Shown here piece after piece: positions 42,634 through 51,410 of a stretch of DNA of 64,000 nt. Made by a program: the position numbers and the translations under genes. The notes under the pieces are model-generated. The model was not told where the DNA came from, made no database searches, and worked only from the letters and a program-made list of their open reading frames with translations. How positions within the stretch are numbered: the first letter of the stretch is position 1; each line of letters begins with the position of its first letter. Origin of the DNA: Oscillospiraceae bacterium (lineage in GTDB: Bacteria > Bacillota > Clostridia > Oscillospirales > Acutalibacteraceae); assembly GCA_015066095.1 (NCBI GenBank), contig SVPC01000004.1, positions 1 through 64,000 of the forward strand, written 5' to 3'.

Positions 42634-44244
42634 ATGAAAAGAAAAGATAAGTTTTCTCCCTTAGGTTGGGTACTAAAAATTTTCAAAAAATTCACCCTTA
42701 AAACTACGCTGATGTGCTTATCATCGATTGCGGTTTCTTTGGGGTATATTGCCCTTGCCTTTGTTTCCAAAAGCATTTTAGAAACCAAGGACAAAAACAG
42801 CATTATAAACGGTGCGATTATTTTGGCCGTTATAATAATATTACAGGTCATCCTTTCGGGTGTTTCAGCAATGCTAAAAACATCAGTACAAGGTAAATTC
42901 ACAATTGCACTGCGACAGTATTTATTTAAAGTTTTAAACTCTAAAAAATATAGCGAAACACAAAAATACCATTCAGGTGATATTTTAAACCGCTTCACAT
43001 CTGATACCGAAGTTATAGTTTCAAATACGGTTTCCATCCTACCGGATATTTGCTCTATGCTCTCTAAGATTATTGGCGGTGCCGCGGCGCTTATTATACT
43101 TGAGCCGACAATTGCAGTTATTGTTATCATATTTGGCGCTTTAATCCCCGCAATCGGCCGTTTAATAAACAAAAGGTATAAATATCTACATAAAGAATGT
43201 CAACGCACCGAAGGCGAAACACGCTCGTTTTTACAAGAATGTTTTGAAAACTCTGTTGTTATAAAAACCTTTAAAAGCGAAGCACCGTTCACTCAAAAAC
43301 TTTCACAATATATGCAAACTAACTACCGCTTTAAAATCAAACGCACATTGGTTTCGGTTTTTTCGCATTTGAGTTTATATTCATTTTTCACCATAGGCTA
43401 CTATGCAGTACTGGTCTGGGGTGCAGGTGCTATTGCAGATAAGGCAATATCTTACGGCACACTTATCGCTTTCTTGCAACTTGTATCTCAACTACGCGCA
43501 CCGCTTCAAAATATTTCAAGCATTTTCCCGCGCTATTATGCTATTTGTGCTTCTGCAGAACGTTTGGCAGAACTTGAAAACCTTGCTAACGAACCTGTTT
43601 GCGAAAATAATCCCCTACCCGATTTTTCTTATCTGTCTGGTGAAGATATCACCTTCTCATACGGCAATAAAAATATTTTGGAAAATTTCAATTTTAAAAT
43701 TCAAAAATGCTCACTCACCGCTATAACTGGCACTTCGGGTAAAGGTAAGAGCACCTTGTTTAAACTTATTTTAGGTCTTTATGAGCCTCAAAACGGCAAA
43801 TTAACTGTTAACGGTCAAACAATTGTAAACGCCGCCACACGGTCACTTTTTGCCTTTGTTCCGCAAGGTAATATGATTTTATCGGGCACTATAAAAGAAA
43901 ATCTTACTATTTGCAACCCAAATACTACCGAAGAACAACTGATAAACGCCTGTAAAACCGCAGAAATTCACGATTATATCGTTTCTCTGCCTAATGGATA
44001 TGACACACCCTTAAACGAGCGCGGCGGCGGTCTTTCAGAAGGACAAATTCAACGTTTATCCTTAGCTCGCGCACTTTTGGCAGACTCCCCTGTTTTGCTT
44101 TTGGATGAGTCTACAAGCGCACTTGACAGCGACACCGAACTTAAAGTATTGCAAAATATAAAATTGCTTAAAGATAAAACCGTAATACTTGTCACCCACC
44201 GCAAAACCGCAATAGATTTTTGCGATAATATAATAAGTATATAA
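42634..44244 (+). CDS. ABC exporter, fused membrane and ATPase domains
   Basis: A 536-residue type IV (MsbA/MdlB-like) half-transporter. Six membrane helices span about residues 20-300; the ATPase follows with Walker A GTSGKGKST near 366-374, the signature GGLSEGQIQRLSLARALL, and Walker B PVLLLDESTSALD, ending in VTHRKTA with the switch His. The C-terminus stops about 30 residues short of many relatives (ending DFCDNIISI). It is monocistronic, so it must work as a homodimer or with a partner elsewhere. The substrate is unknown; no peptidase domain is present. Confidence 0.88.
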   Translation: MKRKDKFSPLGWVLKIFKKFTLKTTLMCLSSIAVSLGYIALAFVSKSILETKDKNSIINGAIILAVIIILQVILSGVSAMLKTSVQGKFTIALRQYLFKVLNSKKYSETQKYHSGDILNRFTSDTEVIVSNTVSILPDICSMLSKIIGGAAALIILEPTIAVIVIIFGALIPAIGRLINKRYKYLHKECQRTEGETRSFLQECFENSVVIKTFKSEAPFTQKLSQYMQTNYRFKIKRTLVSVFSHLSLYSFFTIGYYAVLVWGAGAIADKAISYGTLIAFLQLVSQLRAPLQNISSIFPRYYAICASAERLAELENLANEPVCENNPLPDFSYLSGEDITFSYGNKNILENFNFKIQKCSLTAITGTSGKGKSTLFKLILGLYEPQNGKLTVNGQTIVNAATRSLFAFVPQGNMILSGTIKENLTICNPNTTEEQLINACKTAEIHDYIVSLPNGYDTPLNERGGGLSEGQIQRLSLARALLADSPVLLLDESTSALDSDTELKVLQNIKLLKDKTVILVTHRKTAIDFCDNIISI

Positions 44245-44246
44245 AC

Positions 44247-44278
44247 AAAACCGCAACATAAGTTGCGGTTTTTAATTT
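44247..44278. terminator. Bidirectional terminator
   Basis: AAAACCGCAAC / GTTGCGGTTTT with loop ATAA; A and T runs serve both converging genes. Confidence 0.85.
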
Positions 44279-45845
44279 AGTTAACTATAACCTGTTTACC
44301 TTGGAGCAGACTTTCAAGGTTTTTAGAAATCTTTTTAAAGTTTGATGAACCTATCTTTCCCATATCAATACCATCAACAAAGCATTGATACTTAGTAGCG
44401 TTCACCTTATAAAATTTAATCACAGTCGGTTCGCGTTTAGAATCATTGTAGTTATAAGTTATAGTAAGTTCGGGTTCACCCTTTACTTTTTCGGTATCAA
44501 AATCCATAACCTCTAACATACATAAATATTGATAGAACGATTGGAAATAGGATGAATTATACACCTTACCGTCACATTCTACAATGTATTTATTAAGTTC
44601 TTCACTTCCGCTTGGATTTTTTTCAATGTCAAAACTGTAGGTTTTAGTCTCGGTTTTTAAAGTAAGATTACTTATATCATCAATCGATACCATAAACACC
44701 GTCTTGCTGTAAAAATCTTCTGTTCTATAATAAAGGAATGTTGCCTCATCGGCCGAAATCTTTTTAACAACCTTGCTGTCACTGCCTACAACCGCAAAAT
44801 ATCCGTCTTCTTGCTTTTTAAACTTATAGGTGTAGGTATAATCTTTAAACTTGACACTCAACTGATAATCGGGATTATCCAATCCGAATTTAGCCAAAGT
44901 TTTATTCTTTACATCATAAGCATACGCGCCCGATACAGGGAAACCGTCAGCAAACACCGAGAAAACACCGTCAACATTTTCTGCCGAGCGCTTTGTAGGA
45001 CTTGTCACAAGATAAGGTATATAATCGCCTAAAAGCGAGTCGTCATTTAACTCAAACACAAGTTTTTCATCGAAATACTTACCCGAAAGGGTAATAGAAT
45101 CAAAATCGATAAGCTTTCCATCTGAAAAATACTTATCATATTTATCGCTAAGGGTTATTCCCCCTTGAGCTTCGGTACTTGCCAAATCGATATCGGTAAA
45201 GTTTAATGCCTCGGCCAAGCTGTCGCTGACAATATATATTTTTTCTTTACCCGAAACCTTAACATAAACACCCATATTGTCGGGTGATTGGTCACCCACT
45301 AAAACGGTGAATTTTTCACCTTTCAAGGTTTCCACCTTGGCGGTTAGAACAGGGTTTTCTAAACCGCAATCTTTATCGGTTTTGGTAGTAATATCGCGCA
45401 CGGCATCAAAATCTACAATTTGTTCGACCTTTTGCTCAATAATACCACTACTTGTAAAGGTCTTATCATACCCTTTTACATACCAATCAATTTGTGTAAT
45501 CTCTTCACCCGATTCCTCATCAACCACCTGTGTTGATTCGGAATAAAAAGTGAAAGTGCCGTTTTTATTAGTAACCGTGACGGTCTTCATATCACCTGCA
45601 TCATAGTCGACAAGTTCGATAGTGTTATCACCAGTGCTTTTATCCCCGTCATCGACAGCATAGTTTTTAACTATCCAATAACCGCTGCCGATTATAATAG
45701 CCACCACCAAGCAGAGAGCCACCGTAACAAGTGCCTTATTGCTTTTTTTAGCCTTTACCTGCTTATGTGCGGCAGGGTCAGAAAACACGGTCGAAAACTC
45801 ATCATCTATTTGGGTGGTTTTTTCATTTTCAAAATCGTTATTCAT
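44277..45845 (-). CDS. DUF4340 domain protein of the Gld-type ABC operon
   Basis: 522 residues. A cytoplasmic N-terminal tail of about 35 residues leads to one membrane helix (about 37-58) and a large extracytoplasmic part with repeated DUF4340-type beta domains (VTVTNKNGTFTFYSES, WYVKGYDKTFTSSGIIEQKV, NPVLTAKVETLKGEKFTVLVGD). The ATG at 45845 overlaps the GldG-like stop by one base (TAATG), giving tight coupling. DUF4340 proteins regularly accompany GldG-like proteins and probably form the external part of the transporter. Substrate unknown. Confidence 0.8.
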   Translation of the reverse strand: MNNDFENEKTTQIDDEFSTVFSDPAAHKQVKAKKSNKALVTVALCLVVAIIIGSGYWIVKNYAVDDGDKSTGDNTIELVDYDAGDMKTVTVTNKNGTFTFYSESTQVVDEESGEEITQIDWYVKGYDKTFTSSGIIEQKVEQIVDFDAVRDITTKTDKDCGLENPVLTAKVETLKGEKFTVLVGDQSPDNMGVYVKVSGKEKIYIVSDSLAEALNFTDIDLASTEAQGGITLSDKYDKYFSDGKLIDFDSITLSGKYFDEKLVFELNDDSLLGDYIPYLVTSPTKRSAENVDGVFSVFADGFPVSGAYAYDVKNKTLAKFGLDNPDYQLSVKFKDYTYTYKFKKQEDGYFAVVGSDSKVVKKISADEATFLYYRTEDFYSKTVFMVSIDDISNLTLKTETKTYSFDIEKNPSGSEELNKYIVECDGKVYNSSYFQSFYQYLCMLEVMDFDTEKVKGEPELTITYNYNDSKREPTVIKFYKVNATKYQCFVDGIDMGKIGSSNFKKISKNLESLLQGKQVIVN

Positions 45846-47428
45846 TATGAACGTCTTCTCCAAACACAAACAAATATGCAAACACCAATTATCAAGAGCG
45901 GTAATGCGATTACAAATATAATCAAAACATTATTTGCCGATGATTCAGTAACAGAAGTAGCAAAGCTTTGATCGGTAATAACCTTTGTTACAAACGAAAT
46001 ACCGGTATCTTCTGCACCGACAGCGCGTTCCGCCACCGCAAATGCAATATTTTTATTACTGGTATCTTCATATTCCGTATAATCGGAATAAACAAAATCG
46101 GTACTACTGAAAACAATAACATTATTTTTTATCAAATCGTTATTGCTATCATAGGTAGAGCGTTGTGAATGAATTACAGTAGCATAAGCCTTGGCATCAT
46201 CTGTATCAAAGCCTTGCCACGAATCTTTTGTTCCTACGGGTGCGTTTACAACAGTGTTTGCAGTAGCAAACAAACAAGATGTGGTTTTGTCACCGTTAAC
46301 TTCAAAAGCCTGATTCATAGGAATATTACCGCTTGTTATACAAACGCTCATACCATTAAGAATATCGTCTTCGGTCGTGGTATTTGGGAAAGAACCCATA
46401 GCAGTAGGCATATCAGACAAGTGATAGTCACCTGTATCAAATAAAAGACCTTCTTCTATTTCTATACCCCACTCTTCAAGGAAACCGTAAATATTCGGTA
46501 AATAAGGTGCATTTGCAGATGCTACAAACACAAGACCCTTGTCATATTTTTCGCCGTTGTCAAGGAAAGTTGCGATAACATTAAGTTCATCTTCAAGAAA
46601 ATCTTTTGTAGGACCGATAATAAAAATAGCATCATATTTGCTTGAAATCTTGGTGATAATCTTGTCAGAAATCACATCTACCTTGTAGTTGTTAGTTTCA
46701 AGCAATTCGCGGTAATTTGCTGAAATATCTTCAGCCGAATGACCTGTTATAAATGCAACCTTAGTGTCATTTTCATTGGTAACATAGGCAATCGCACTTG
46801 TAAGCGCGGTTTCAATGTTGTTACCCTCGATAGTGGCAGTAGTATAACCGTACATAGCCATACTGTCATCGGTTGCTATATCGTAAATATCCTTGTAACC
46901 TACAATTTTATAGCGTTCATTTTCATTTATAGTACAACTTACGATAATGTCACCAAAAGCAATATTTTCATTTGCATATTTAGACTGAATTTCACTAAAA
47001 GATGCGTCTTGTGTATCTAAAAATTCAACCTCAATATTATCGTTATAGTCGTTGTATTTTTCTACAAGACTAAACATTTGTGCGTAATAACTGCTATAAT
47101 CCGCTGTGGTATCAAAATAGACACCTTGTTGCTCATACTCGGTAGCGATAAGCGAACTCATATACTGTAAATATTGATTTTCTGTAGCGCAAATTTTAAC
47201 CGAAACTTCATTTTCTACCGACTCGATATACCCAATATTTTCGTCGCTTATTGTGTTAATCTTATCGGCAGTCATATCATATTCCAGCTTAAAACGGTCA
47301 GAAACTATTGAAATCAAAACATTAAACGCAATAATACCCACTAAAACGAGTGCTATTATAATAGCCGAATAAGTACCGCGTTTAAGTTTTATTTTATTAG
47401 TAAAAGAAGGAATATTAAATTTTTTCAT
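45845..47428 (-). CDS. GldG family protein (ABC-type auxiliary)
   Basis: 527 residues. One N-terminal helix (about 20-42), an extracytoplasmic domain of about 440 residues and a C-terminal helix (about 498-519) with a basic end. DRFKLEYDMTADKINTISDEN and KVAFITGHSAEDI and DAIFIIGPTKDFLEDELN match the GldG/ABC_transp_aux family. The ATG at 47428 follows AAAGGAGG by nine bases; longer upstream frames lack such a site. In Bacteroidetes GldG helps gliding; in Firmicutes the homologous operon has no known motility role. Confidence 0.82.
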   Translation of the reverse strand: MKKFNIPSFTNKIKLKRGTYSAIIIALVLVGIIAFNVLISIVSDRFKLEYDMTADKINTISDENIGYIESVENEVSVKICATENQYLQYMSSLIATEYEQQGVYFDTTADYSSYYAQMFSLVEKYNDYNDNIEVEFLDTQDASFSEIQSKYANENIAFGDIIVSCTINENERYKIVGYKDIYDIATDDSMAMYGYTTATIEGNNIETALTSAIAYVTNENDTKVAFITGHSAEDISANYRELLETNNYKVDVISDKIITKISSKYDAIFIIGPTKDFLEDELNVIATFLDNGEKYDKGLVFVASANAPYLPNIYGFLEEWGIEIEEGLLFDTGDYHLSDMPTAMGSFPNTTTEDDILNGMSVCITSGNIPMNQAFEVNGDKTTSCLFATANTVVNAPVGTKDSWQGFDTDDAKAYATVIHSQRSTYDSNNDLIKNNVIVFSSTDFVYSDYTEYEDTSNKNIAFAVAERAVGAEDTGISFVTKVITDQSFATSVTESSANNVLIIFVIALPLLIIGVCIFVCVWRRRS

Positions 47429-47447
47429 TATAACCAACCTCCTTTTA

Positions 47448-48149
47448 TTAAGACCATCTTCTCTTTTCAAGTGCGCGTACACACAAGAAAAGGAAAGCAA
47501 CGATAATACTCAAGAAATAAATTACATCGGGTAGTGAGAAATACTCATTACCAAAATTAGTAAACATATCAATAAATGCCAACTTTGAAACAGCAGTCGA
47601 AACCCATTCAACATTTATCATTTGCGCAATAGCCGACATATAAGATATTGTAATATTGATAACCAAGGTCAAAATAGCCGAAATAACAGGACTTTCGGTA
47701 AGGCTTGAAACCAACATACCAATAGAGATAAGCGCGCCGCCTAAAAGCAAAATACCCAAAAGAGCATAAAGGAAAGTGAAAATATTTACGCTCACATAAC
47801 TCATAACAATTATTTCAAAAATAATTGTAGGAATAAAGCACATCGCAAAAACTGCAAAAGCAGCAAAATATTTACCTAAAATTATTGAGGTCAACTTAAC
47901 AGGAGATGTAAGTAAAACCTGGTCAACCTTTTGGCGTCTGTCTTCACTCATAAGACGCATTGTAAGTATCGGAATTAAAAATACCGAAACGCTGAGTAAT
48001 TGCGAAATTACATACTCAACCTGCGGTATACCGCTTCCGTAAATCGCCCAGAAATATAAACCCGAGAAGAAATAAAATGCGGCAAGAATGATATATCCTA
48101 TAGGAGTGGTAAAATAAGACTTAAATTCTCTTTTAAAAATAGCAAGCAT
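47448..48149 (-). CDS. ABC-2 type permease (GldF-like)
   Basis: 233 residues with six membrane helices. FKREFKSYFTTPIGYIILAAFYF near the N-terminus and MRLMSEDRRQKVDQVLLTSPV after the second helix are hallmarks of the GldF/NosY-like ABC-2 permeases. It begins in a one-base overlap with the ATPase gene and is followed by the GldG-like gene 19 bases on. It forms the membrane channel of the complex. Confidence 0.88.
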   Translation of the reverse strand: MLAIFKREFKSYFTTPIGYIILAAFYFFSGLYFWAIYGSGIPQVEYVISQLLSVSVFLIPILTMRLMSEDRRQKVDQVLLTSPVKLTSIILGKYFAAFAVFAMCFIPTIIFEIIVMSYVSVNIFTFLYALLGILLLGGALISIGMLVSSLTESPVISAILTLVINITISYMSAIAQMINVEWVSTAVSKLAFIDMFTNFGNEYFSLPDVIYFLSIIVAFLFLCVRALEKRRWS

Positions 48150-49138
48150 TATTCTTCACCCTCCTCTTCATCATTATAACCCATAAGTTTTCTGGCATCT
48201 TCGTAACTGCCGGCCTCCACCAAGCGTAAGAAAACCTGTTCAAGTGTCAACTTGTTACTTGTAAGCGCCAAAATGTTTTTACCGCGTGAAACAACGCGTT
48301 CAAACACAGCGCGACGCACGTCACAGCCTTCTTCGGGCTCAATTAGGAAATCTACTGTTCCCTTTTCGTTGCAACCCATACTCATAACAGATTTAACATC
48401 CTTAACAGTTGTAAGCGCTTCAAGCATTTCGGCTTCGCTGCACTCAATTCTTGCAACCAAAGAACGGTCTGTAGAAATACGGTCAGAAAGATTTTCTGCA
48501 GTATCGTCAGCAATAATCTGACCTTTGTTAATAATTATTACGCGTTTGCAAACTGCCTGTATTTCAGACAAAATGTGTGACGAAAGAATGATTGTGTGGT
48601 TTTTACCAAGACGCGAAATCAAATTACGGATTTCGATAATCTGTTGCGGGTCAAGACCAACAGTAGGCTCGTCCAGAATAAGAACATCGGGGTTGCCCAC
48701 AAGTGCCTGTGCCAAACCTACCCTTTGACGGTAACCTTTAGAAAGTTGCTTAATAAGACGATTTTGCACGTGGTCAATCTTGATAAGTTTCATAATCTCA
48801 TTAATATGCGCCTTTTTGGGGAACTTAACCTTTTTCAAATCATAAATAAAATCAAGATATTCCCTAACCTTCATATCGGTATAAAGGGGCGGAATTTCGG
48901 GCAAATAGCCTATACGTTTCTTTGCCTCTTCGGGATTTTCCATAATGTTAAAACCGTCGACACTAACCTCACCCTCTGAAAGAGAAAGATAACCTGTCAA
49001 TATGTTCATTATGGTGGATTTACCTGCGCCGTTAGGACCCAAGAAACCTATTACTTCGCCTTTTTTAATACTGAAATTTACATCTTTAACAGCCAAGAAA
49101 TTCCCGTACTTTTTAGAAAGGCCTTTAACCTCTATCAT
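48149..49138 (-). CDS. ABC transporter ATP-binding protein (GldA-like)
   Basis: 329 residues from the ATG at 49138, which is seven bases behind GGAGG. Walker A GPNGAGKS is near residues 36-43, the signature LSKGYRQRVGLAQAL near 136, Walker B VLILDEPTVGLD near 154, and the switch HIL follows. The C-terminal 100 residues form the regulatory domain typical of GldA-type ATPases. It is the first gene of the four-gene operon ATPase-permease-GldG-DUF4340 on the minus strand. Confidence 0.9.
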   Translation of the reverse strand: MIEVKGLSKKYGNFLAVKDVNFSIKKGEVIGFLGPNGAGKSTIMNILTGYLSLSEGEVSVDGFNIMENPEEAKKRIGYLPEIPPLYTDMKVREYLDFIYDLKKVKFPKKAHINEIMKLIKIDHVQNRLIKQLSKGYRQRVGLAQALVGNPDVLILDEPTVGLDPQQIIEIRNLISRLGKNHTIILSSHILSEIQAVCKRVIIINKGQIIADDTAENLSDRISTDRSLVARIECSEAEMLEALTTVKDVKSVMSMGCNEKGTVDFLIEPEEGCDVRRAVFERVVSRGKNILALTSNKLTLEQVFLRLVEAGSYEDARKLMGYNDEEEGEE

Positions 49139-49181
49139 AGCTAAACCTCCATAGTTTACTGCAAAATAGTATAACATATAT

Positions 49182-49210
49182 ATAATACCATTTTTTTAAT
49201 ATTTTGTAAA
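49182..49210 (-). promoter_or_regulatory. Promoter of the Gld-type operon
   Basis: On the minus strand TTTACA (49210-49205), 17 bases, TATTAT (49187-49182). Confidence 0.5.
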
Positions 49211-49244
49211 CAAAAACTTGACAGACATTACACTTTATAAAACA

Positions 49245-49273
49245 TTGAATAAAAAAACAATTTATGATATAAT
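49245..49273 (+). promoter_or_regulatory. Sigma-A promoter of the small membrane protein gene
   Basis: TTGAAT (49245-49250), 17 bases, TATAAT (49268-49273). AAAGGAG and the ATG at 49314 follow. Confidence 0.7.
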
Positions 49274-49313
49274 ACTATCGGTTAATAAATTCCGTTTTAA
49301 AGGAGAGATATTT

Positions 49314-49643
49314 ATGTTAAGTTCTATTGTTACTTTAATTGTGGGTGTTGTGTGTATCGCACTTGGCATTTCAAATATGCGAGGAAATATATCGTCGCTG
49401 CATTCTTATCACCGACATCGTGTTTCAGAAGAAGATAAAATTCCTTTTGGCAAGAAAGTAGGTCTTGGTACTATTATTATCGGCATTGGTATAATCGTGT
49501 TCAGTGGTTTATCTGCCGTAACATTTTATACCGAAAATGATGTCTTTGTTTTAGTCGGTACAGCAATTATGATTGTTAGTATTGTTGTTGGACTTGTTAT
49601 CAGTTTTCGCGCAATGATTAAATATAACAAAGGCATTTTCTAA
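49314..49643 (+). CDS. Conserved three-helix membrane protein, unknown function
   Basis: 109 residues from the ATG at 49314, eight bases behind AAAGGAG. Three helices (about 2-19, 48-66 and 75-96) surround a hydrophilic loop GNISSLHSYHRHRVSEEDKI PFGKKVG. This loop pattern recurs, as I remember, in small membrane proteins of Clostridia. No domain name or role can be given. Confidence 0.65.
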   Translation: MLSSIVTLIVGVVCIALGISNMRGNISSLHSYHRHRVSEEDKIPFGKKVGLGTIIIGIGIIVFSGLSAVTFYTENDVFVLVGTAIMIVSIVVGLVISFRAMIKYNKGIF

Positions 49644-49710
49644 TTAGTAAATTACAATTCGCCTGTCTGTTTTCATATTTCTTATACATAATATATTTTA
49701 ATGCAAAAAG

Positions 49711-49747
49711 AAAACCCCGAAACCAAAGATGGTTTTGGGGTTTTTGT
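49711..49747. terminator. Bidirectional terminator before rpsI
   Basis: AAAACCCCGAAACC pairs with GGTTTTGGGGTTTT (one G-U), loop AAAGAT, T run; serves the small membrane gene and rpsI. Confidence 0.85.
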
Positions 49748-49767
49748 AATCTCTTGTAAAAATAAGA

Positions 49768-50166
49768 TTAACGCTTTGAAAATTGGGGTGCACGACGTGC
49801 GCCTTTGAGACCGTATTTCTTTCTTTCCTTCATTCTGGGGTCACGAGTCAAAAGACCTGCCTTTTTGAGTTCGCTGCGGAGTTCGCCGTCGAACTGAAGA
49901 AGCGCACGAGAAATACCGTGACGGATAGCACCGGCCTGACCGGTAACACCGCCGCCTGCAACACGGCAAACGATATCAAACTTATCAGCAGTACCTGTAA
50001 GATTAAGGGGCTGACGAACGATAAGTTTCAAGGTTTCAAGACCGAAGTAATCATCAATGTCTCTGTCATTGATAGTGATTTTACCGGTACCGTTGTAAAC
50101 GCGAACACGAGCCACTGAAGATTTTCTTCTACCAGTGCCGTAAAAATATTCTTTACCTTCAAACAT
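49768..50166 (-). CDS. rpsI: Ribosomal protein uS9
   Basis: 132 residues. The start [27 protein letters not shown] and the basic tail [26 protein letters not shown] are diagnostic; the tail reaches the P-site tRNA. It follows rplM by 17 bases in the universal rplM-rpsI operon. Confidence 0.97.
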   Translation of the reverse strand: MFEGKEYFYGTGRRKSSVARVRVYNGTGKITINDRDIDDYFGLETLKLIVRQPLNLTGTADKFDIVCRVAGGGVTGQAGAIRHGISRALLQFDGELRSELKKAGLLTRDPRMKERKKYGLKGARRAPQFSKR

Positions 50167-50183
50167 TGTGTATTACTCCTTTC

Positions 50184-50612
50184 TTAAAATTCATAAACTT
50201 CGGGCTTCTGAGCTACTTGCTTGTAGTCAGCGCCTGCGTAAACGTGAAGACGAGTGAGAGCCTTGCGGCCGATAGTAGTATCGGGAACCATGCCCTTAAT
50301 AGCGAGTTCCATAGCCAATTCAGGACGGGTGTTCATAAGGGTAGCATACTTAACTTCCTTAAGACCGCCGATGTAACCTGTATGACGACGATAATACTTG
50401 TTCTGTAATTTGTTACCTGTTAAAACTGCTTTATCAGCATTGATAACTATAACGTGGTCACCACAATCTACATGAGGGGTGAACTCAGGCTTAACCTTAC
50501 CGCGAAGTAAATCTGCAACCTTAGTTGCGGTGCGGCCAAGAGGTCTGCCGGCTGCGTCAATAATATACCACTTACGCTGAATATCAGCAGGTTTTGCCAT
50601 AAATGTTGACAT
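50184..50612 (-). CDS. rplM: Ribosomal protein uL13
   Basis: 142 residues from the ATG at 50612 (MSTFMAKP), eight bases behind GGAGG; a start five codons upstream would overlap the ribosome site. [26 protein letters not shown] and [16 protein letters not shown] and [11 protein letters not shown] motifs identify L13. A leader hairpin and a good promoter lie directly upstream. Confidence 0.97.
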   Translation of the reverse strand: MSTFMAKPADIQRKWYIIDAAGRPLGRTATKVADLLRGKVKPEFTPHVDCGDHVIVINADKAVLTGNKLQNKYYRRHTGYIGGLKEVKYATLMNTRPELAMELAIKGMVPDTTIGRKALTRLHVYAGADYKQVAQKPEVYEF

Positions 50613-50641
50613 TGTAAAAACCTCCAAAAATATTTAGTACT

Positions 50642-50659
50642 GCAATAGTCCCCTATTGC
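50642..50659 (-). promoter_or_regulatory. Leader hairpin of rplM (candidate L13 autoregulatory element)
   Basis: GCAATAG-GGGA-CTATTGC forms a perfect 7-bp stem in the roughly 50-nt 5' untranslated region. Firmicute rplM genes often carry such an L13 leader; homology of this one is inferred from position. Confidence 0.5.
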
Positions 50660-50671
50660 GTCAGCTTGACT

Positions 50672-50700
50672 ATGATACCACACCGAAAAACTAAAGTCAA
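50672..50700 (-). promoter_or_regulatory. Promoter of rplM-rpsI
   Basis: TTGACT (50700-50695), 17 bases, TATCAT (50677-50672) on the minus strand. Confidence 0.7.
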
Positions 50701-50734
50701 CACATTTTTGAAAAATTTTTAATTTACATTTCAC

Positions 50735-50774
50735 TTTCTCTCGTTTTCTCTTATTTTCTCTCATTTTCTCTTGT
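50735..50774. repeat. Four tandem 10-bp units (TTTCTCTYRT) upstream of the rplM promoter
   Basis: Units TTTCTCTCGT, TTTCTCTTAT, TTTCTCTCAT, TTTCTCTTGT. Each carries an A/T tract once per helical turn, 35 bases or more upstream of the -35 box on the minus strand, which predicts intrinsic curvature. Confidence 0.75.
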
Positions 50775-50823
50775 TTGCTAACTTGCGATTTTATATTTTT
50801 GCTGTAAAAAAATCGTAAAAACA

Positions 50824-50853
50824 TAAAATAAAGCGGTCGGTTATCCGACCGCC
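50824..50853 (-). terminator. Terminator of mazF
   Basis: GCGGTCGG / CCGACCGC with an ATAA loop, followed on the minus strand by TTTATTTT. Confidence 0.8.
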
Positions 50854-50869
50854 AAAGGCTTTCTACATA

Positions 50870-51238
50870 TTATGTAGTAAACCCATTTGTATTTATATCA
50901 AGCCCAAAACTAACCGTTAGTGCCTTGTCCACCTGCCCCATAGCGTTTATATCCAAAGCGCCCATTTTTTCTTTAAGCCGTTTTTTATCAATAGTCCTTA
51001 CCTGCTCGAGCAGTACTATAGAATCCTTTGCAAGACCGCACTCCACCGCATCTACCGAAATATGTGTAGGCAATTTTGTTTTATCGCGCTGGCTTGTAAT
51101 TGCCGCCGCAATAACCGTAGGGCTGTATTTATTACCCACATCATTTTGAATGATAAGTACAGGTCTTACTCCACCTTGTTCTGAACCTATAACAGGACTT
51201 AAATCTGCGTAATATATTTCTCCGCGTTTAATATTCAT
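50870..51238 (-). CDS. mazF: MazF/PemK family endoribonuclease toxin
   Basis: 122 residues matching EndoA/MazF, an ACA-type or UACAU-type mRNA interferase. [30 protein letters not shown] with the conserved RGEIYYADL and GSEQGGx[31 protein letters not shown] and the C-terminal DINTNGF identify it. The 170 bases upstream to copA hold no antitoxin frame, nor does the downstream side, so no MazE/EndoAI partner is adjacent. An antitoxin elsewhere, or a partner that is not recognised, is possible. Confidence 0.88.
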   Translation of the reverse strand: MNIKRGEIYYADLSPVIGSEQGGVRPVLIIQNDVGNKYSPTVIAAAITSQRDKTKLPTHISVDAVECGLAKDSIVLLEQVRTIDKKRLKEKMGALDINAMGQVDKALTVSFGLDINTNGFTT

Positions 51239-51359
51239 ACATTTTCACACTCCGATTATATTCTTGCCTTAAAATATAAAAAATAATCATCATCTTTCAT
51301 ACAATATATAATATGTAAAAAAAATCTTTCGGTGAGTGAGCTATGGTTAGATTTGCTTG

Positions 51360-51388
51360 TTGACTTTAAGCCCTTTAAAATGTATAAT
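51360..51388 (+). promoter_or_regulatory. Promoter of copA
   Basis: TTGACT (51360-51365), 17 bases, TATAAT (51383-51388). AGTTAG-AGGTGA-CTAACT (51391-51408) lies over the ribosome site just downstream. Confidence 0.75.
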
Positions 51389-51410
51389 TTTAGTTAGAGG
51401 TGACTAACTT

